Shown: piece after piece, positions 13,801 to 28,800 of the stretch
Layout of the letters: every line of letters begins with the position of its first letter
How positions within the stretch are numbered: position 1 is the first letter of the stretch
Notes under the pieces: model-generated
Seen by the model: only the letters and a program-made list of their open reading frames with translations
Database searches by the model: none
What the model was told of the DNA's origin: nothing
Assembly (NCBI GenBank): GCA_026874595.1
Contig: CM049308.1
Location: forward strand, 13,783,501-13,847,500
DNA: 64,000 nucleotides
Reading direction: 5' to 3'
Source of the DNA: Sipunculus nudus
Lineage: Eukaryota > Annelida > Sipuncula > Golfingiida > Sipunculidae
Made by a program: the position numbers and the translations under genes

Positions 13801-16800
13801 ACAATTTAATTTTGATTAATTAAAGTTATATTACTGGAAAAAAAGTCCTTAGCTTTAACATGTTTTGTGTTAAGTGATCAAATATCTTTCCTGATTTTTT
13901 ACAAAATGCATTATGTTTGGGCCAATAACTTTTTAAAATTAAAAAAAATATATACATAGAATATTTATGGTAAATATGAGGAAAAACAGATGAGTGGTTT
14001 TGCTATTAGGCAGTCCTGAAGTGTGACAATAGGTTTTTAATAAAAAATTGAGGTTTTACCTTAATTTCTTGAAGGAACAAAGTCGCAAAGACCCAGTTTT
14101 CGGCTTGGTAGGAGATATTGGGGACATCTAACATTATGCCGAATGTTGGATTCCTAGGTCTTACGGTTTTAAAACGTGCCAGTTTAACGGACGGACTGAC
14201 AGACGGACGGACAGCTGACGGACAAAGGACCATGACAATAGCTCAGATGACTTATAGTCAGCTGAGCTAAAAATGGTACAGATGAACCACACAAAGTTTA
14301 AGTAGATTTTCCTTTGGTGATCGAACTTTAAAATCAACTGAGCTAAACACAGATAATCTGATGCAGTTCTTTAAGAATAAACATCAGAAATCTGCAGATA
14401 TACGTTAACTGACCTCCCATTAACCGTAACAATGACTGCTGTGACAGGATTATTATGCATAAATCAGTAAGTTAGGAGTATATCTTTAATGAATTTTTAA
14501 ATAAATGTGTAGATTTTTCACTGGTTGCCAGTGACAAGAAAAGAAAATGGCTAGGAAGAAAAACAAAAAGAATACAAAACAAGATTCTAATTTTACCTGT
14601 TTGACTAAACTGGACACAAAACACCGGCTTTCTATTGTAAAACATTCTCCAAACATGTCCAACAGGACAGCATTTGGTGCATTAGACACTGTCTGACAGT
14701 TTCCCTGAAACCGAGAAAAAGATACGTTTTACAAGAACCAAATGTACACAGATCAGCGTTGAAAGCATAATTTATCCGAAGTAAAATTTTTTCCTTTTCA
14801 ACCAAAGAAAGAGAAAATTACATTTTGTCAAAATTTTAATTCAGGATTTATTCTACTGAAATGCTTAAATAAAGATTAAAAATCACTACTTTTAAAACTG
14901 AAATAAAGATTAAACATTTTAGTCTTGAAATATTTTTTTTTACATGTAGTTATGTTTAGTATCTTTGGTTTCATTTTCAACAGGTTAACTTTTAGCTTAC
15001 ATGACAGATCCAATGAATTTAAGGGAACACGGTGTTACCTTTCAATTTTTGAATATTTAAAAGATATTTGATACAATAAAACAATCCCTACTGAATCATT
15101 TCACTTATCTTGGCTGGCACTGGTCCTGGCAGACTTCACAAAAAATATCAAAATTAATATCACACACTTTTACCTTAGAAATGCAGAGCATTGAAACTTG
15201 TATTTATAACATTGAAAGAACTTAAAAGTGCCTAAGCCATATTCCTGGAAATTAATGAAATTTCACCTGGTTTGCTGGAGTGTAAATCTTGCAGCCGTGT
15301 AATGTAACATCATCAGAGCATTCTCCTTTGTCATAATGCAGGTAGTGGCATCCTGAAGCACTGTCAATGATAAATATAATTATCATATCAATAATAATTA
15401 AAAAAGCCTCCAACATCAGGACTCAACCCCTGCGCGGAAGATAGTGATATGTAATTTTAATTAAACCCGTTTTATTCCTGGGAACTTTTTAATTGAATAT
15501 TTAAAAAAAAAACTGCCCTGGACATCATGGTATGCTTTACCAGACTACCAGTATATACATAACAAACAACAATGCCGCCCCCCCCCCCCCCCCCCCCCGA
15601 CCAGATGTAGGTTGGTCTACGGACACCTTTCAGGGTAATGGCACGTAGGGTGATGTTATTGTCCCCTGTGACTTAACAGATCACGCTCTAAAGATTACCA
15701 TATGGTAATTACCAAGTGGTAAAATGTCCTATAAAAACCCATAAAGCACTCATTCTCACTCAAGGGATTATTTACGCTTGGATTTACACCAAAATTTAAC
15801 ATTGCCGACACTTTAACAGTACAAGCCTGTATGATAAATTTCAATAACATCTCTTATACCTTCTCCAGATTTTGTCCGAACATACAGACAGACACAGAAT
15901 CGAGTGAAAACAATAACCGACAATTTGCGCAGGATTAATAATAATAAATAGCACTAATATAGTGCCAAATATTGATAGTGCAGACCCACTTACAAAGCAA
16001 ACACATTCCTTGAAACCATTATCCATATATCTTCCCTCAGGAACCCCCCCCCCCCCCCCCCCCCCCGAAATCTTATTGTCTCTTTTCTGTCTCCTTAGTA
16101 TTTTGCTATTTACTATAACTTTTAACTATAACTTTACATAATGAGATACATTTTTAAATTGGTTTTAAGATTAGTAACAAGTGACCCATGGGTCATGACG
16201 CTCAGCTGACTGGGAAGAGATTCGCAAAAGGAAATTTTATCATCAGAATGGTAGTATATACCCATTCAACTGAAGCATCAAACAGATTAACCAACAGGCC
16301 AAGATTTAGTCTGTATTTATATATCTCAAAAATAGAGAAAAATGTGTAAACTTTTAAAACTAGAATACAGGTAACCGACAAGTGACTACATGTATCTGCC
16401 AAAATCAGATAGTGAGGCATGGATTGAGTGGCAAGGGGAAATAGAGTGAGGTATGTTGCATATTAGCATGGATGTCTGCAGCCTAAATGTGTATGTAGGT
16501 TGTGCCACCTACCACAAATCCAGAAAGCTGTCCAAGTTGTATACACCTGCAAAATTTTAGGCAGAAAAGTCAAACCACTACATGTATATGAGCGATTTTT
16601 GCCCATGGCAGACAAACAGACAAACACTGTGCAAAAATCTTTGCAGGTAACCCCTCCAGTTTTGTGTATGATAAAAACCTATGTGAGATCTAAACACATG
16701 CACAATTTTGGCCCAATCGGTCAAATGGTTCCTGAGATATGAGCTTGGATGTGTCCAGCGTTAACTAGAATGTAGGTGGCGCCACCTGTCATAAAATCAA

Positions 16801-19800
16801 GAAAGCTGTCCACGATGTATAAACTGCAAAATTTTAGGCAGTTATCTCGAACCACTTCAGAGAAATAAGTGATTTTAGGCCACGGCAGACTAACAGACAG
16901 ACCCTGTGCAAACATTGTTACAGGTGGCGCCACCATTTTTTGTGTATGTTACAGAGCTATCAAAGGGCTACATTTGTATAAATTTTATTTCCTGATCGGT
17001 CAAACGGTTCCAGAGATATAAGCTTGGATGTCATCAGCGTGAACGTGAACGTAGGTGGCGCCACCTGTCATAAAATCTAGAAAGCTATCCTGGATGTATA
17101 CACATGACGAATTTCAGGTGAATTTGTCAATTCACTGCAGAGATATGAGTGATTTTAACCCAAGGCAGATGAACAGATGGACACTGTGCAAACATGGTTA
17201 CAGGTGGCGCCACCATTTTTTGTGTATGTTATAAGCAATCCAAGGGCTACATTTGTATCAATTTTATTTTCTGATCAGTCAAACGGTTCCCGAGATATGA
17301 GGGTTAATGAGTGGAAACAGACCCACAAATGGACACTGGATAGAGAGAAAAGGTCAGAGGTCAATGCAAATTGGTTAGGCACCAGTTCACATGTGACCCG
17401 ATAATAGGTGTAAGTTTGGGAAAAATCGGTCCATTAGTCTCCGAGGAGCTCTCTGGAAACGAACGCCGCGGCGGCGGAGGAACTCTGTCAAAAACATAGT
17501 ATCCGCAAAACTTCGTTTTGGCGGATACAAAAATACAGGTGGCTCCACCAGTCTGCAGAAACTAATAAAAACACTTAATGGTCAATATCCATGTAAAAAA
17601 TCATGGTGATCTCTGCATTAGTTGTTCAGATACTTCAGTTTTTGTATCAAATTGTCCATTATTCTGAGGGATACTTCGGAGTCCTATAGCTTGAAGGATA
17701 TGGGTAACAGAGACCTAATTTCAAGTTTCCACAGGCACCTTTCATGGGCCTCCTTGCATGACAAGAATGAAGATTCTAGGTCCAGTTGTTGCGATTTGTA
17801 CCCTGTTGACAGATAACCACATCTTTTAAGATCTCAAAAAAAAAAAAAAATTCGTAAAAATTTGAAAAAAAAAATAGAGGTGGCACACCCAGTCTGCAGA
17901 AACTGATGGAACAGCTCATGATCAATATGTATGCCAAAAATCATGACCATCAGTGTTGTAGTTATTGAAATACTGCAGTTTTTGTATCAAATTTTCCATT
18001 ATTCTGGGGGGGGGGGGTATTTTGGACCCATACAGCTTAAAGAAAATGGGTAACAGAGACCTAATTTCAAGTTTCCATGGAGACTTTTCATGGGTCTCCC
18101 TGTGTGTCAAGAATGAAGATTCTTGGTCCAGTTTTTATGATTTGTGCCCTGTTAACAGATGTTCATATCTTTAAAGGTCTCAAAAATACAGAAAAATTTC
18201 GTAAAAAAAACCGAACAAATACAGGTGGTGCCACCAGTCTGCAGAAACTTATGAAACACTCCATGATCAATATCCATGCAAACAATTATGGTTATCTCTG
18301 CATTAGTTGTTCAGATACTCTAGCTTTTGTATCAAATTTTCCATTATTCTGAGCTGTACTTTGGAGTGCCATAGCTCAAAGGATATGGGTAACAGAGACC
18401 AAATTTCAGGTTTCCATGGAGACTTATCATGGGTCTCCCTGTGTGTCAAGAACGAAGATTCTAGGTCCAGTCGTTACAATTTGTACCCTGTTGACAGATA
18501 ACTACATCCTTAAAGGTCTCAAAAATGGAGAAAACAATTCGTGAACATTGAAAAATACAGGTGGCGCCACCAGTCTGCACAAACTAATGAAACATCTCAT
18601 GATCAATATGTATGTTGAAAATCATGACCATCAGTGATGTAGTTAATGAGATATTGAAGTTTTTGTATGAAATTTTTGACTTTTCTGGGGGGTAATTTTG
18701 GGCCCCATAGCTCGAAGGATATGGGTAACAGAGACCTAATTTCTGGTTTCCATGGAGACTTTTCATAGGTCTCTCAGTGTGTCGAAAATGAAGATTCTAG
18801 GTCCAGTCATTACGATTTGTGCCAAGCTAACAGATGACAGCATCCTCAAAGGTCTCAAAAATAGAGGATAAAATCGTAAAAAATCAAACAGTACAGGTGG
18901 CGCCACCAGTCTGCAGGAACTGATCGAACATCTCATGATCAATATGTATGCCAAAAATGAAGACCATCAGTGATGTAGTTATTGAGATATTGAAGTTTTT
19001 GTATGAAATTTTTGACTTTTCTGGGGGGTACTTTTGGGCCACATAGCTCGAAGGATATGGGTAACAGAGACCTAATTTCTGGTTTCCATGGAGACTTTTC
19101 ATAGGTCTCTCAGTGTGTCGAAAATGAAGATTCTAGGTCCAGTCATTACGATTTGTGCCAAGCTAACAGATGACAGCATCCTCAAAGGTCTCAAAAATAG
19201 AGGATAAAATCGTAAAAAATCAAACAGTACAGGTGGCGCCACCAGTCTGCAGGAACTGATCGAACATCTCATGATCAATATGTATGCCAAAAATGAAGAC
19301 CATCAGTGATGTAGTTATTGAGATATTGAAGTTTTTGTATGAAATTTTTTACTATTCTGGGGGGTACTTTGGGGCCCCATAGCTCAAAGGATATGGGTAA
19401 CAGAGACCTAATTTCTGGTTTCCAAGGAGATTTTTCATGGACCTCTCAGTGTGTCAAGAATTAAGATTCTAAGTCCAGTCTTTATGATTTGTGCCTTGTT
19501 AACAGATGTTCACATTTTTAAAGGTCTCAAAAATAGAGAAAAAAATTCGTAAAAAATCGAAAAATACAGGTGGCGCCACCAGTCTGCAGGAAGTGATGTA
19601 ACATTTCATGATCAATATGTATGCCAAAAATCATGACCATCAGTCAAGTAGTTAATGAGATATTGAAGTTTTTGTATGAAATTTTTGACTTTTCTGGGGG
19701 GTACTTTTGGGCCACATAGCTCGAAGGATATGGGTAACAGAGACCTAATTTCTGGTTTCCAAGGAGATTTTTTATGGACCTCTCAGAATCCCAAGTTACA

Positions 19801-22800
19801 AGGTTCTAGGTCCAGCGGTTACGATTTGTGCCTGGTTAACGGACGGACAGACGGACGACGGACAAAGAGTGATCGCTATAGCTCAGATGACTTTCAGTCA
19901 GCTGAGCTAAAAATCAGAGAATAACTGGTTTCATCAGATAAAAATAAGTATTTCATACATACCAGTATACTATATGAATCCACCTGGGAAAGCATGTTTG
20001 AACTGCAACCCCAGTAGATCACTAAGAAATGGTAGACTATGCTATGATGTGTGTCATATCCTGAATCAAACAAATCAAACTTATCGGCAATTGTGATACT
20101 TCTACAACATATTTAAAGAAACTGTGCTACATATTCTCACTTACACAGTGGAGCAGAAGTAGTCTGAGGAATTCTCACAATGGCCATTCAATCCAAAATA
20201 ACACCCCTCCCCTGAAAAACATTGAACAGCATTTTCAAACAAGGGTGCATAATATGCCTATCTTATGTCTTGTACCTCTGACCTCATTAAGTATGTATGG
20301 GTTTTACTGAGAATTTAATTCAGGTGAGAATATCTATTGGTAATTATTTATAATGAGCTTTATGAAAATCCATCAGTTTTTTGTTAAGTCACCATGTAAC
20401 CACAAAAGTCTGGTGACCTATGACCTCATTAAATATGCATGGATTTCGCATGAAGGCAAACTTAGGAGAGATACTTTATTGGTAATAATTTCTGTTGAGT
20501 TTCATTAAAATCCTTCATATTGTGATGGAGTAGGAAAGTGCATATTTGTGACTTAACACATATTTCAAGGAATATTTCACATTTCATATTTCACAAATTT
20601 AAGCTCAGTTTCAGGCATGTCAGACTGAACAATTAATGACTTCTCATAATTGATGAAACCCGACAACCAGTCATCCGGTCACACACATATAGGCTTCTCT
20701 CCCAGTTTAATCAGAGAACAGTACACCAAACCATTATAAGGTCTATTTTAAGTCTGTACAAACAGAAATAGTGTCACAGAATGACTTATGTGTTTAGTCT
20801 TAATGAGGGAATGGTAGAACACAATTAAAACATGTTATTTTATGAGACTCCGCTTGTGTATATAAGCACTGTCCTCCAAATAAGACTTGTAGGTCAGTCT
20901 ATAACTGGATGTATGTCAGGTCAGACTTGGGATTTTCCATAGAACTTTTGTCCAATCAGATCTCACGAAAGGTAGGAGGAACACATAACTCTGATGTAAT
21001 TGTGACCTACTTTGGGTCATCCAATAAGGTTAAGCTTTTATGACGAAATGCAGAAATATGGATATGTACGTCTCATGTGTCACGTGAAAGCTCTGTAACA
21101 AAACTATCTGTAGTGTGCACTGAGAGTCAGAGTGATTCAGGGAGGCTGGGCGGCTCTCTCAGAGAGAGAGACTGTCCCAGACCGCTTGCTATTGAATAAA
21201 GGCTTCTGTCATCAAACTGGTCTTGGAACATTATCAGCCACCAACATCAGCAACCGTATGTGATACAGTGTGGGGACATCCCCAAACCCCACATGTGTAT
21301 CAGTATTCCTGGTACATTATCATGGCTTTACCACAAAGTAGCCTGGTGACCTCTGACCTCATTAAATATCCATTGATTTTGATTAAACTTGAACCTTGGG
21401 CGAGATAATCTATTGGTAAGTACTTCCATCAAAAGCCTAGCAAGTTATCATGGTGACACCAGAACTTATCAGACAGACAATCTGTGGGTATTCTGTAATA
21501 TACATCCCATCTAAGACTGGTGAATAAAAGGTAGAATATACACTGAGAAGACTAGGTTAATTAACCTATCAGTCTAACAGATCCGCAATGTATGATTAAA
21601 ATGAATACAGAGAATACAATAATAACAGAAAATTAAATGACAGGAAAAGAAAACTGGGGTATCATCTTTGTAGTTCTACTGGTAAAATAGTCAAAGTTTA
21701 AATTTATCTTTTTAAATCTACAATGTCAGCTAACAAACCATGTTTCAACATTCCTTCCATCAATGAAACCCATGATATTTATGCTACAGATCTCATTAAA
21801 ACCAAATATGCAAAAAATATCTCTGTTTTTGTAACCAACTGTATTTTATTGCTTATACACACTCTTGCATTAATAACTGTGCAATGTAAAATGCATCCCT
21901 GTGTGATGTTATTGTATGAATGGAATCTTACAAAGCATAACATAAGTAACAGGTAGGTCTATGATGTACAGGACTGAAAGATCATTTTAGTGTAACGTGA
22001 AAGGCATCAGGCTTCAAAATGAAGGTAAAGGGTTTCAATTCTGATCATTCACATTCAGGAACTGAATTATATTAATTAGGATATATGAACTTACCTTTTC
22101 CCCATATGTATGGCTCAGCATATTGATAATTCACTTTGTACCATCCAGTATCTTCAAACAGTGCCAATGTGAAGTTATCTAGTACTGTTAGATGAGGCTG
22201 CAACAAAATATTGGAAAACTTACATAACAAATTCACAATGATGCTGGTTTTAAACTGAAGTGCTCAGGGAAACAATACATACCAAACAAGAGCTCTGCAG
22301 GAGTGCATAAAATGCCTGTCATATGTCTTGTGAACTCTGACTTCATAAAGTATGCGTGGATTTTGTCAGGGATTTAATTCAGGTGAGGAAGGCTATTGGT
22401 AAATATTTCAATGCATTTCATCAAAATCCATCATACTGATATTTAGTTATTGTGGTAAGATAGCTTTGTGACCTCTGACCTCATTAAATATACATGGGTT
22501 TTGCATAGAATCATATGTGGGAAATTTAATGCATTGGTAGGTAGTTATACATGTAAACTGACTTGTAAAACTGCAAATTTTCACTTGTGGAACATTGGTA
22601 AGATAAGAAAGTATCTGATGCAGGAAGCAACAGTGTGTTTAGTTAATGCCCTAATCATATCATGGTTGGAGTACTGCAATCCCCCCTTTCCTCCTTTCAC
22701 TGCAGCAGGATAGGCTGCAACACATTCAGAACAATGTGGCATGTCTTGTTATGAAGGCAAAAAGATGTGAACACATTACTCCAGAACTAGTGTCTTTACA

Positions 22801-25800
22801 CTGGTTGTCAATAAAAAGGGGATCTTAAATAAATTTGATGCCCACCATTAACAACATTGCTTCTCAACACATTTCTGAACTGATATGTTTTCAGCAGCTC
22901 ATGGAACTCTGAGATCCAGTTCAACTGTTGTTTTCATGCAGGATAAGTTAAGAAACTTGGTTCTCTCACATGGGTATGAAAGATATATATATACCTGGAC
23001 ACAGGGAGGCTTTTTTAATATATATAAAATATTTCTCTCGGGATGTTGTCAATTTATTGTTTTTCATAAAGAAATGGAAAACTGGTCACACACACACACA
23101 CACATACAGAGGTAAAAGTTGTGATTACCTGATCAATTCTGGATGCCATCAGAGACCCCTGGAGAAAGGCGGCATCCCAATGAGACTTGACAGATCCTCC
23201 CTGTATTAACATATAATAGTGACTGTTACTTAATAACTACAACATTCACAATTCTATACAGATAATTAACATCACCATAAACTTTGCCTGGCCCAAACCA
23301 TATATAATTATGAATACAGCTCTTGTAATGCATCAACCAGGGAAAGGTTGCAAAAATATATATCACTTATTGTAACTGTGTCCGCATGTTTTTCAGGGAT
23401 AATTTTTCATTTATATGTGAGACACTCCAAATGAGAATCAAACTCATGGGAGATACCATATTGGTAAAATACTTATGGTGTGTTCCATCAAATTCCATCA
23501 ATTCCAGGGTCAGTTATTTTGGCAAAAACCACAAAAAAAGTATGACAGCCTCTGACCTAATTAAATATGCACACATTTTGCCAAGAATGGAACAGAGGTC
23601 AAACACTATACTGGTAAATGTTTATGATGAGTTTCACAAGAATGCATCAATTCCTTGGTAAGTAATCACAGCTACTTCAAAAGGTTAGGCAGATAATTTT
23701 ACAGGCAGATGAACACTGTACACATCAAAACAATGCTTAAAAGAGACAGAGTAATGGTAAAACTGGACAAAAGGTTTTGGCAACAGGCATTACCTTATTT
23801 CTGGTATCTAAAAAATCTTTTTCCGTCTAAAGGGATTCTTAACAACTGTTAACTTCAGAGAAAAGTGAACAAACAATCAACTAAAGGCTGCACTGTGGAA
23901 TTCAACAGGGAATATTGTTACAAGCATGACAGCAATCAAATATTGGATGGCACTAAATGGTTGTCATGCAAATTCTATGTGAGCATGCCTCAGAAATGAG
24001 TTTTTGGTCTTAAAGTGTTGGGAATGCCGTGTTAAAAGGAGGTAATTTTCAACATTTTTTCATAAATCCTTAGGATTTTTACATTATTTTGCAGTCTATT
24101 GCCGTGCCTATTCTCAGAAACTATGCCAGTGCAATCAGCCCATGGATAATGCATTCCTGACAAACTCAGCTGAAGTCACTGAGATCTGTCCCCATGCAAT
24201 TATGGCCAATTTGCAAGTGTTTGCACTATGGAAAGAATATTTCATCTCATCTGCTTACCTCTGTTTCAAGTACTGGTCCAAATTCATTAATGGTGTTATG
24301 AGTCACACATCCATAGTGGTCTGAGGCCATTTGAACCAATGCTGGTGTCACGAGTCTTTGCACACCATACACTGTGTTCACTGTAGAGGGTCGAGGAGAG
24401 CACTGTACACTGCTCCCTAAAATAACATGACACAGATTTTGTACATGTATTTCTAAGAACACTATACACTGCCTCCTAAAATGGCATGACAGATTTTGTA
24501 GGTCTAAGAACACTGTACAATGCTCCCTAAAACCTCATTACAGATTTTGTAGATCTAAGAATACTGTACACTGCTCCCTAAAATAACATGACACATATTT
24601 TGTAGATCTAAGAACACTGTACACTGTCCCCTAAATCACTAGACAGATTATGTAGGTCTAAGAACAATGTACCCTATATCACAAGACACAGATTCTGTAG
24701 GTCTAGGAACACTGTAACCTAAAACACATAAATTTTCTATAGGTAAAAGAACACTGTACACTGCTCCCTAAAATTACATGACACAAATTCTATAGGTCTA
24801 AGAACACTGTTCCCTGCTCCCTAATATCACATGAATTAGATTCTTTAGGTCAAAGAACACTGTACACTGCTCCCTAAAATCATATGACACAGATTCTGTA
24901 GGAATGAGAACACTTGGAACTGCTCCCTAAAATCATGACAGATTTTGTACATATCTAATAACAAAATACACTGCTTTCCTAAATGACATTACATAGAATC
25001 TGTAGACCCAAGAACACTACACTGCTCCCTAAAATATGATGACACTGATTCTGTAGATCTAAGAACATGGTATACTACTCCCTTAAATTACACAACACAG
25101 ATTCTGTATATCTCAGAACACTGTACAGACACAGGCTCTGCCAATCTAAGGACCATGTACAATGCTTCTTAATATGACATTTTTGACATAGTGTGACCGT
25201 CCTACAAGAGCTCAAGCCATGTTAAATGAAGCTCTCATTGGTTGCCTGGGATAGAGCATACTTTAATGTCATGGTCTGTTTATCATGAAAAACTGACAAA
25301 TGAAAGCTTTGCTGAAACTTTGGCATCTGTTCTAGAGTAGTTTTACTGAAATTTCCAAGTTCTACAGTCTAGACTCAAAATACATCAGGTGCAAAGTAAA
25401 CAGAGTGGTGTAAATGTTACCTGTTGCATCAGGTTGGCACTCTTGGAATTTGTGGAACAGATCTTTTGAAAACCCCAGTGCATGTATCAGCTCATGGAGT
25501 GCAGTCTGTAGAACAGAAAAGGCAAAGACTGAGGTATTTTAATACAGAGGTCATGGATTGCAGTCTGTTTATAAAATTTGTAGAACCAAGCTCACGTTAA
25601 GCACAGACAAATATATCACATAGAATCAGGAAATATTCAGAGATTAATGTAGCGGTTTCATTATTTTATAAAAAATACACAGATATATTCTTTAGGCCAT
25701 CCCAAACAAGTCCTACAAGCCTAATGCAAACCTGTGCAATGGGATATACATCAGGTATAATGCTTCCATGATAATATGCTTGACCATTATTTTTCCAAGT

Positions 25801-28800
25801 ACACATGTAACATGTATATATGTACAGTGCAAGTATTAAACATTTTGAACCTGGGTACAAACACCAATTACACAAACATTATTCATGAAATACTGGCATG
25901 GATGTATATACAACACAAAAATGATTGTACGTGCTGCCACCAGTCTTGTGTATGAGAAAGCCATCCAGGGTAGTCCAGAAACTCCTTGGTCTAAGCATCA
26001 AACTTCATGCAGGTCCATCTACTGGTGGTAATGAGGCTCTGTATTGGGAGGACAAAACCTCCCTGAACTCTGGAGGTTTGGGATTCCTCCGCAAGTTGCT
26101 TGAATGTTGGTGTTAGCAGCATTAACTGGATTGTCCACTGTGAACCTTACCACCTGGTCTAGAAGGTCGGCTTAACATTGGGCCCAGGCGACCTTTTCTT
26201 TCCAAATCTGGGCCCAGTAGTCCAACTGTTAATCCTCCTCCTCAGGTAGTGGTGGGCCGATCGAGTTTTTTCGAAAGTCAGTGGGTTTGCTGCAACTTTC
26301 AAGCACTCGATTACAAAAGGCAACTATCGATTACATCATACTCGACATTGTTTTTTTCAGAATGTCTTTAAGTTATACGCATAAATTACTCTTCCATTTT
26401 TTACAACATTCCGCACTTCATATAATGAGTCTGTGTTCCCAAACAACCTCCGTATATTACTGAGTATGACCCGGTAGATGAGAGAACGGAGGACTTATTA
26501 AACCCTGGTGAACTGGCAGGGAGCTGCAGAATTTGCGAAGAGTTTTCTAACGAGATGTTCAATGCAAAATATGGGCAGTATGGCGTTTAAATGCTCCATA
26601 ATGCTCCAGGTCTATGCCAATTTTGCAAGATTCTCTCCTCAACAATAATCTCCTCAACTGATGTCAGGTGCCCCTGCTGCATGAATAATTATATTTTTAG
26701 CTTTCAATTACATATTTTTTAATTTTTACCAAAAATTATGTGGGCCTGTAATTTTTCTGGCAGGCCTGAGAAACCAGTATACATCATGTCAGCATTCATC
26801 ATAATTGTTGTAAAATGAAAGTCCTGGTAGTGAAGTTAAAATGATACGCAGGAGTATTCATGAGGGCCAGCAAGTAGATGTCCTGGACTGTGGTCTAATT
26901 CTTGATTACTATAATTCATTAAAATGAAACTTTGAATAGCATATCTTAGTGATAAAAGGAAAAAATAAACAAGGCCTACAGGCCTAATGCGAACCTGTGC
27001 ATTGGGAAATACACCAGGTATAATGCTTCAATGCTGGACCATTACTTTTCATGAATATGAACAATGCAAGTACTAAACATTTTGAATAAGAAACAATTAC
27101 ACAAACATCACTGCTGAAATTCTTGCATGGGTGCACACAACACAAAAACGATTGTAGCTGGCACCACAAGTCTTGTAAACTTTGAAGCTATCAGAGATAT
27201 ACACATATGCCAATTTTCAGACTGATATATCAAACCTCTCCTGAGAAATAAGCAGGGACACACATTGTGCAAAAATTATTGTAGGTGACACCACCAGTCT
27301 TGTTTATGACAAAGCTATTCGATATGTATAAATATGCCCTATTTCAGGCTGATATATCAAATTCCTCTGTAGAAATAAGCAGGCACATACACTGTGCAAA
27401 AGTCAATGTACGTGGCACCACCTGTCTTGTAAATGAGAATAACATCAAAGATGCATAGACAGGTCAAAATATCAGTCCAATACATCAAACTTCCCCAGAG
27501 TTTGATGCATTGGGCTGACAAGGCTAAGATGAGTAAGGCAGTTGCCCCCAAGTGACCTGTGACAAATTGCTGCCTCAAGCTACTGCACTGAGTGAACTCT
27601 TGACCTGCACCTGGCTAGACTGAGTGAACATTTCACCTGTATCTGGCTGCACTGAGTGAACTCTTGACCTCTTGCATAATCTGACACAGCTGGCAGTCTG
27701 CCAAAGCTATAAATAGATTCAGGCTGAACTCTGGTGCCAAATGTGATGCAGTGAGCAGTCTGCCAAAGCTATAAATAGAATGCAGCTACAGCACTGAGTG
27801 AACTCTTGACCTATACCTGGCTGCACTTCTTCCAATCCTGGCACTGTGCTAAAACTATTTATAGAGCTGACATCATCTTGGCTTATGGCCAACATCAAGG
27901 CACTGGCAATCTGCCAATGGTAAACCAAGTGCTGCCATCTGAACAGAAAAATGGTCCCTACTTGAAATATTTATTTTCCCAATACAAAATGCTTTTCAGC
28001 TGACTTTTTATAAAAAAAATAAATCAGGAATATATGTAAAATTATTACGGATGCATACTGAATGCAAATTTAAGATACAGATATATCTCATTGATGGCAA
28101 ATCCTTGAATTAAGTTGAGTAGGGATACCAATAATTTATAATCCATGTCCAGTTGTCTTTATATAGCCACAGAGAGCTGAATATCCATGATTGTAACATT
28201 GCGTGGTATGATAAATTACTTAAATCATTAATCTAATTTTTTTAAAAGCTTTTAAAAACTTTCTTGTCAATATTAACCAAAGATAACCTGAAATCTAAAT
28301 GTCTAGTGGCATGATGGTATAGATGCTGATAAACTGGTGCCAGGTTAGATGTAACAGCATCACACAGCTAACATATATGGTAAAATGACTCAATTCAATC
28401 TCCATAATTCAGCCAAAAATCATTCATGTGGAACCATTAATGACAATTATTATAAGAATTATTTTAGGAATCATTCTTGTAAAATATTTAACAAACTGGC
28501 TTCAGTAGCATCAGTCGAAAAACGTTTTGCAGGTTTATAACTCATATAGGACGATACAGCAAACTGGCTAAGTTCAGCTTCCCGTAACTCAGCCAAAAAG
28601 CACTGAACCAAAACCATTTGAACAAACTTGAATTATCAACATCTGAGGATAATTAATGTGTGAGATTTAAGAATTTGGCCCAGTGGTTTTTGAGAAGAAG
28701 ATCTTTGTAGCCACTGAGCTAAAATGGGCTGTTATGGCATATGACTAAATTCAGCTTCCCATTACTTAGCAAAAAGTCACTGAAAAGAGACCATTTGAAC

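Noticed and set aside
15340-15365. Earlier acceptor TTGACAG for coding exon 10
   Set aside because: It would put the exon in a wrong frame; the GCTTCAG a few bases further keeps WGKGC and the cysteine pattern.
24399-25186. Regularly spaced repeats that might suggest a CRISPR array
   Set aside because: Repeats are contiguous and degenerate without unique spacers, and the window is clearly eukaryotic and intronic.
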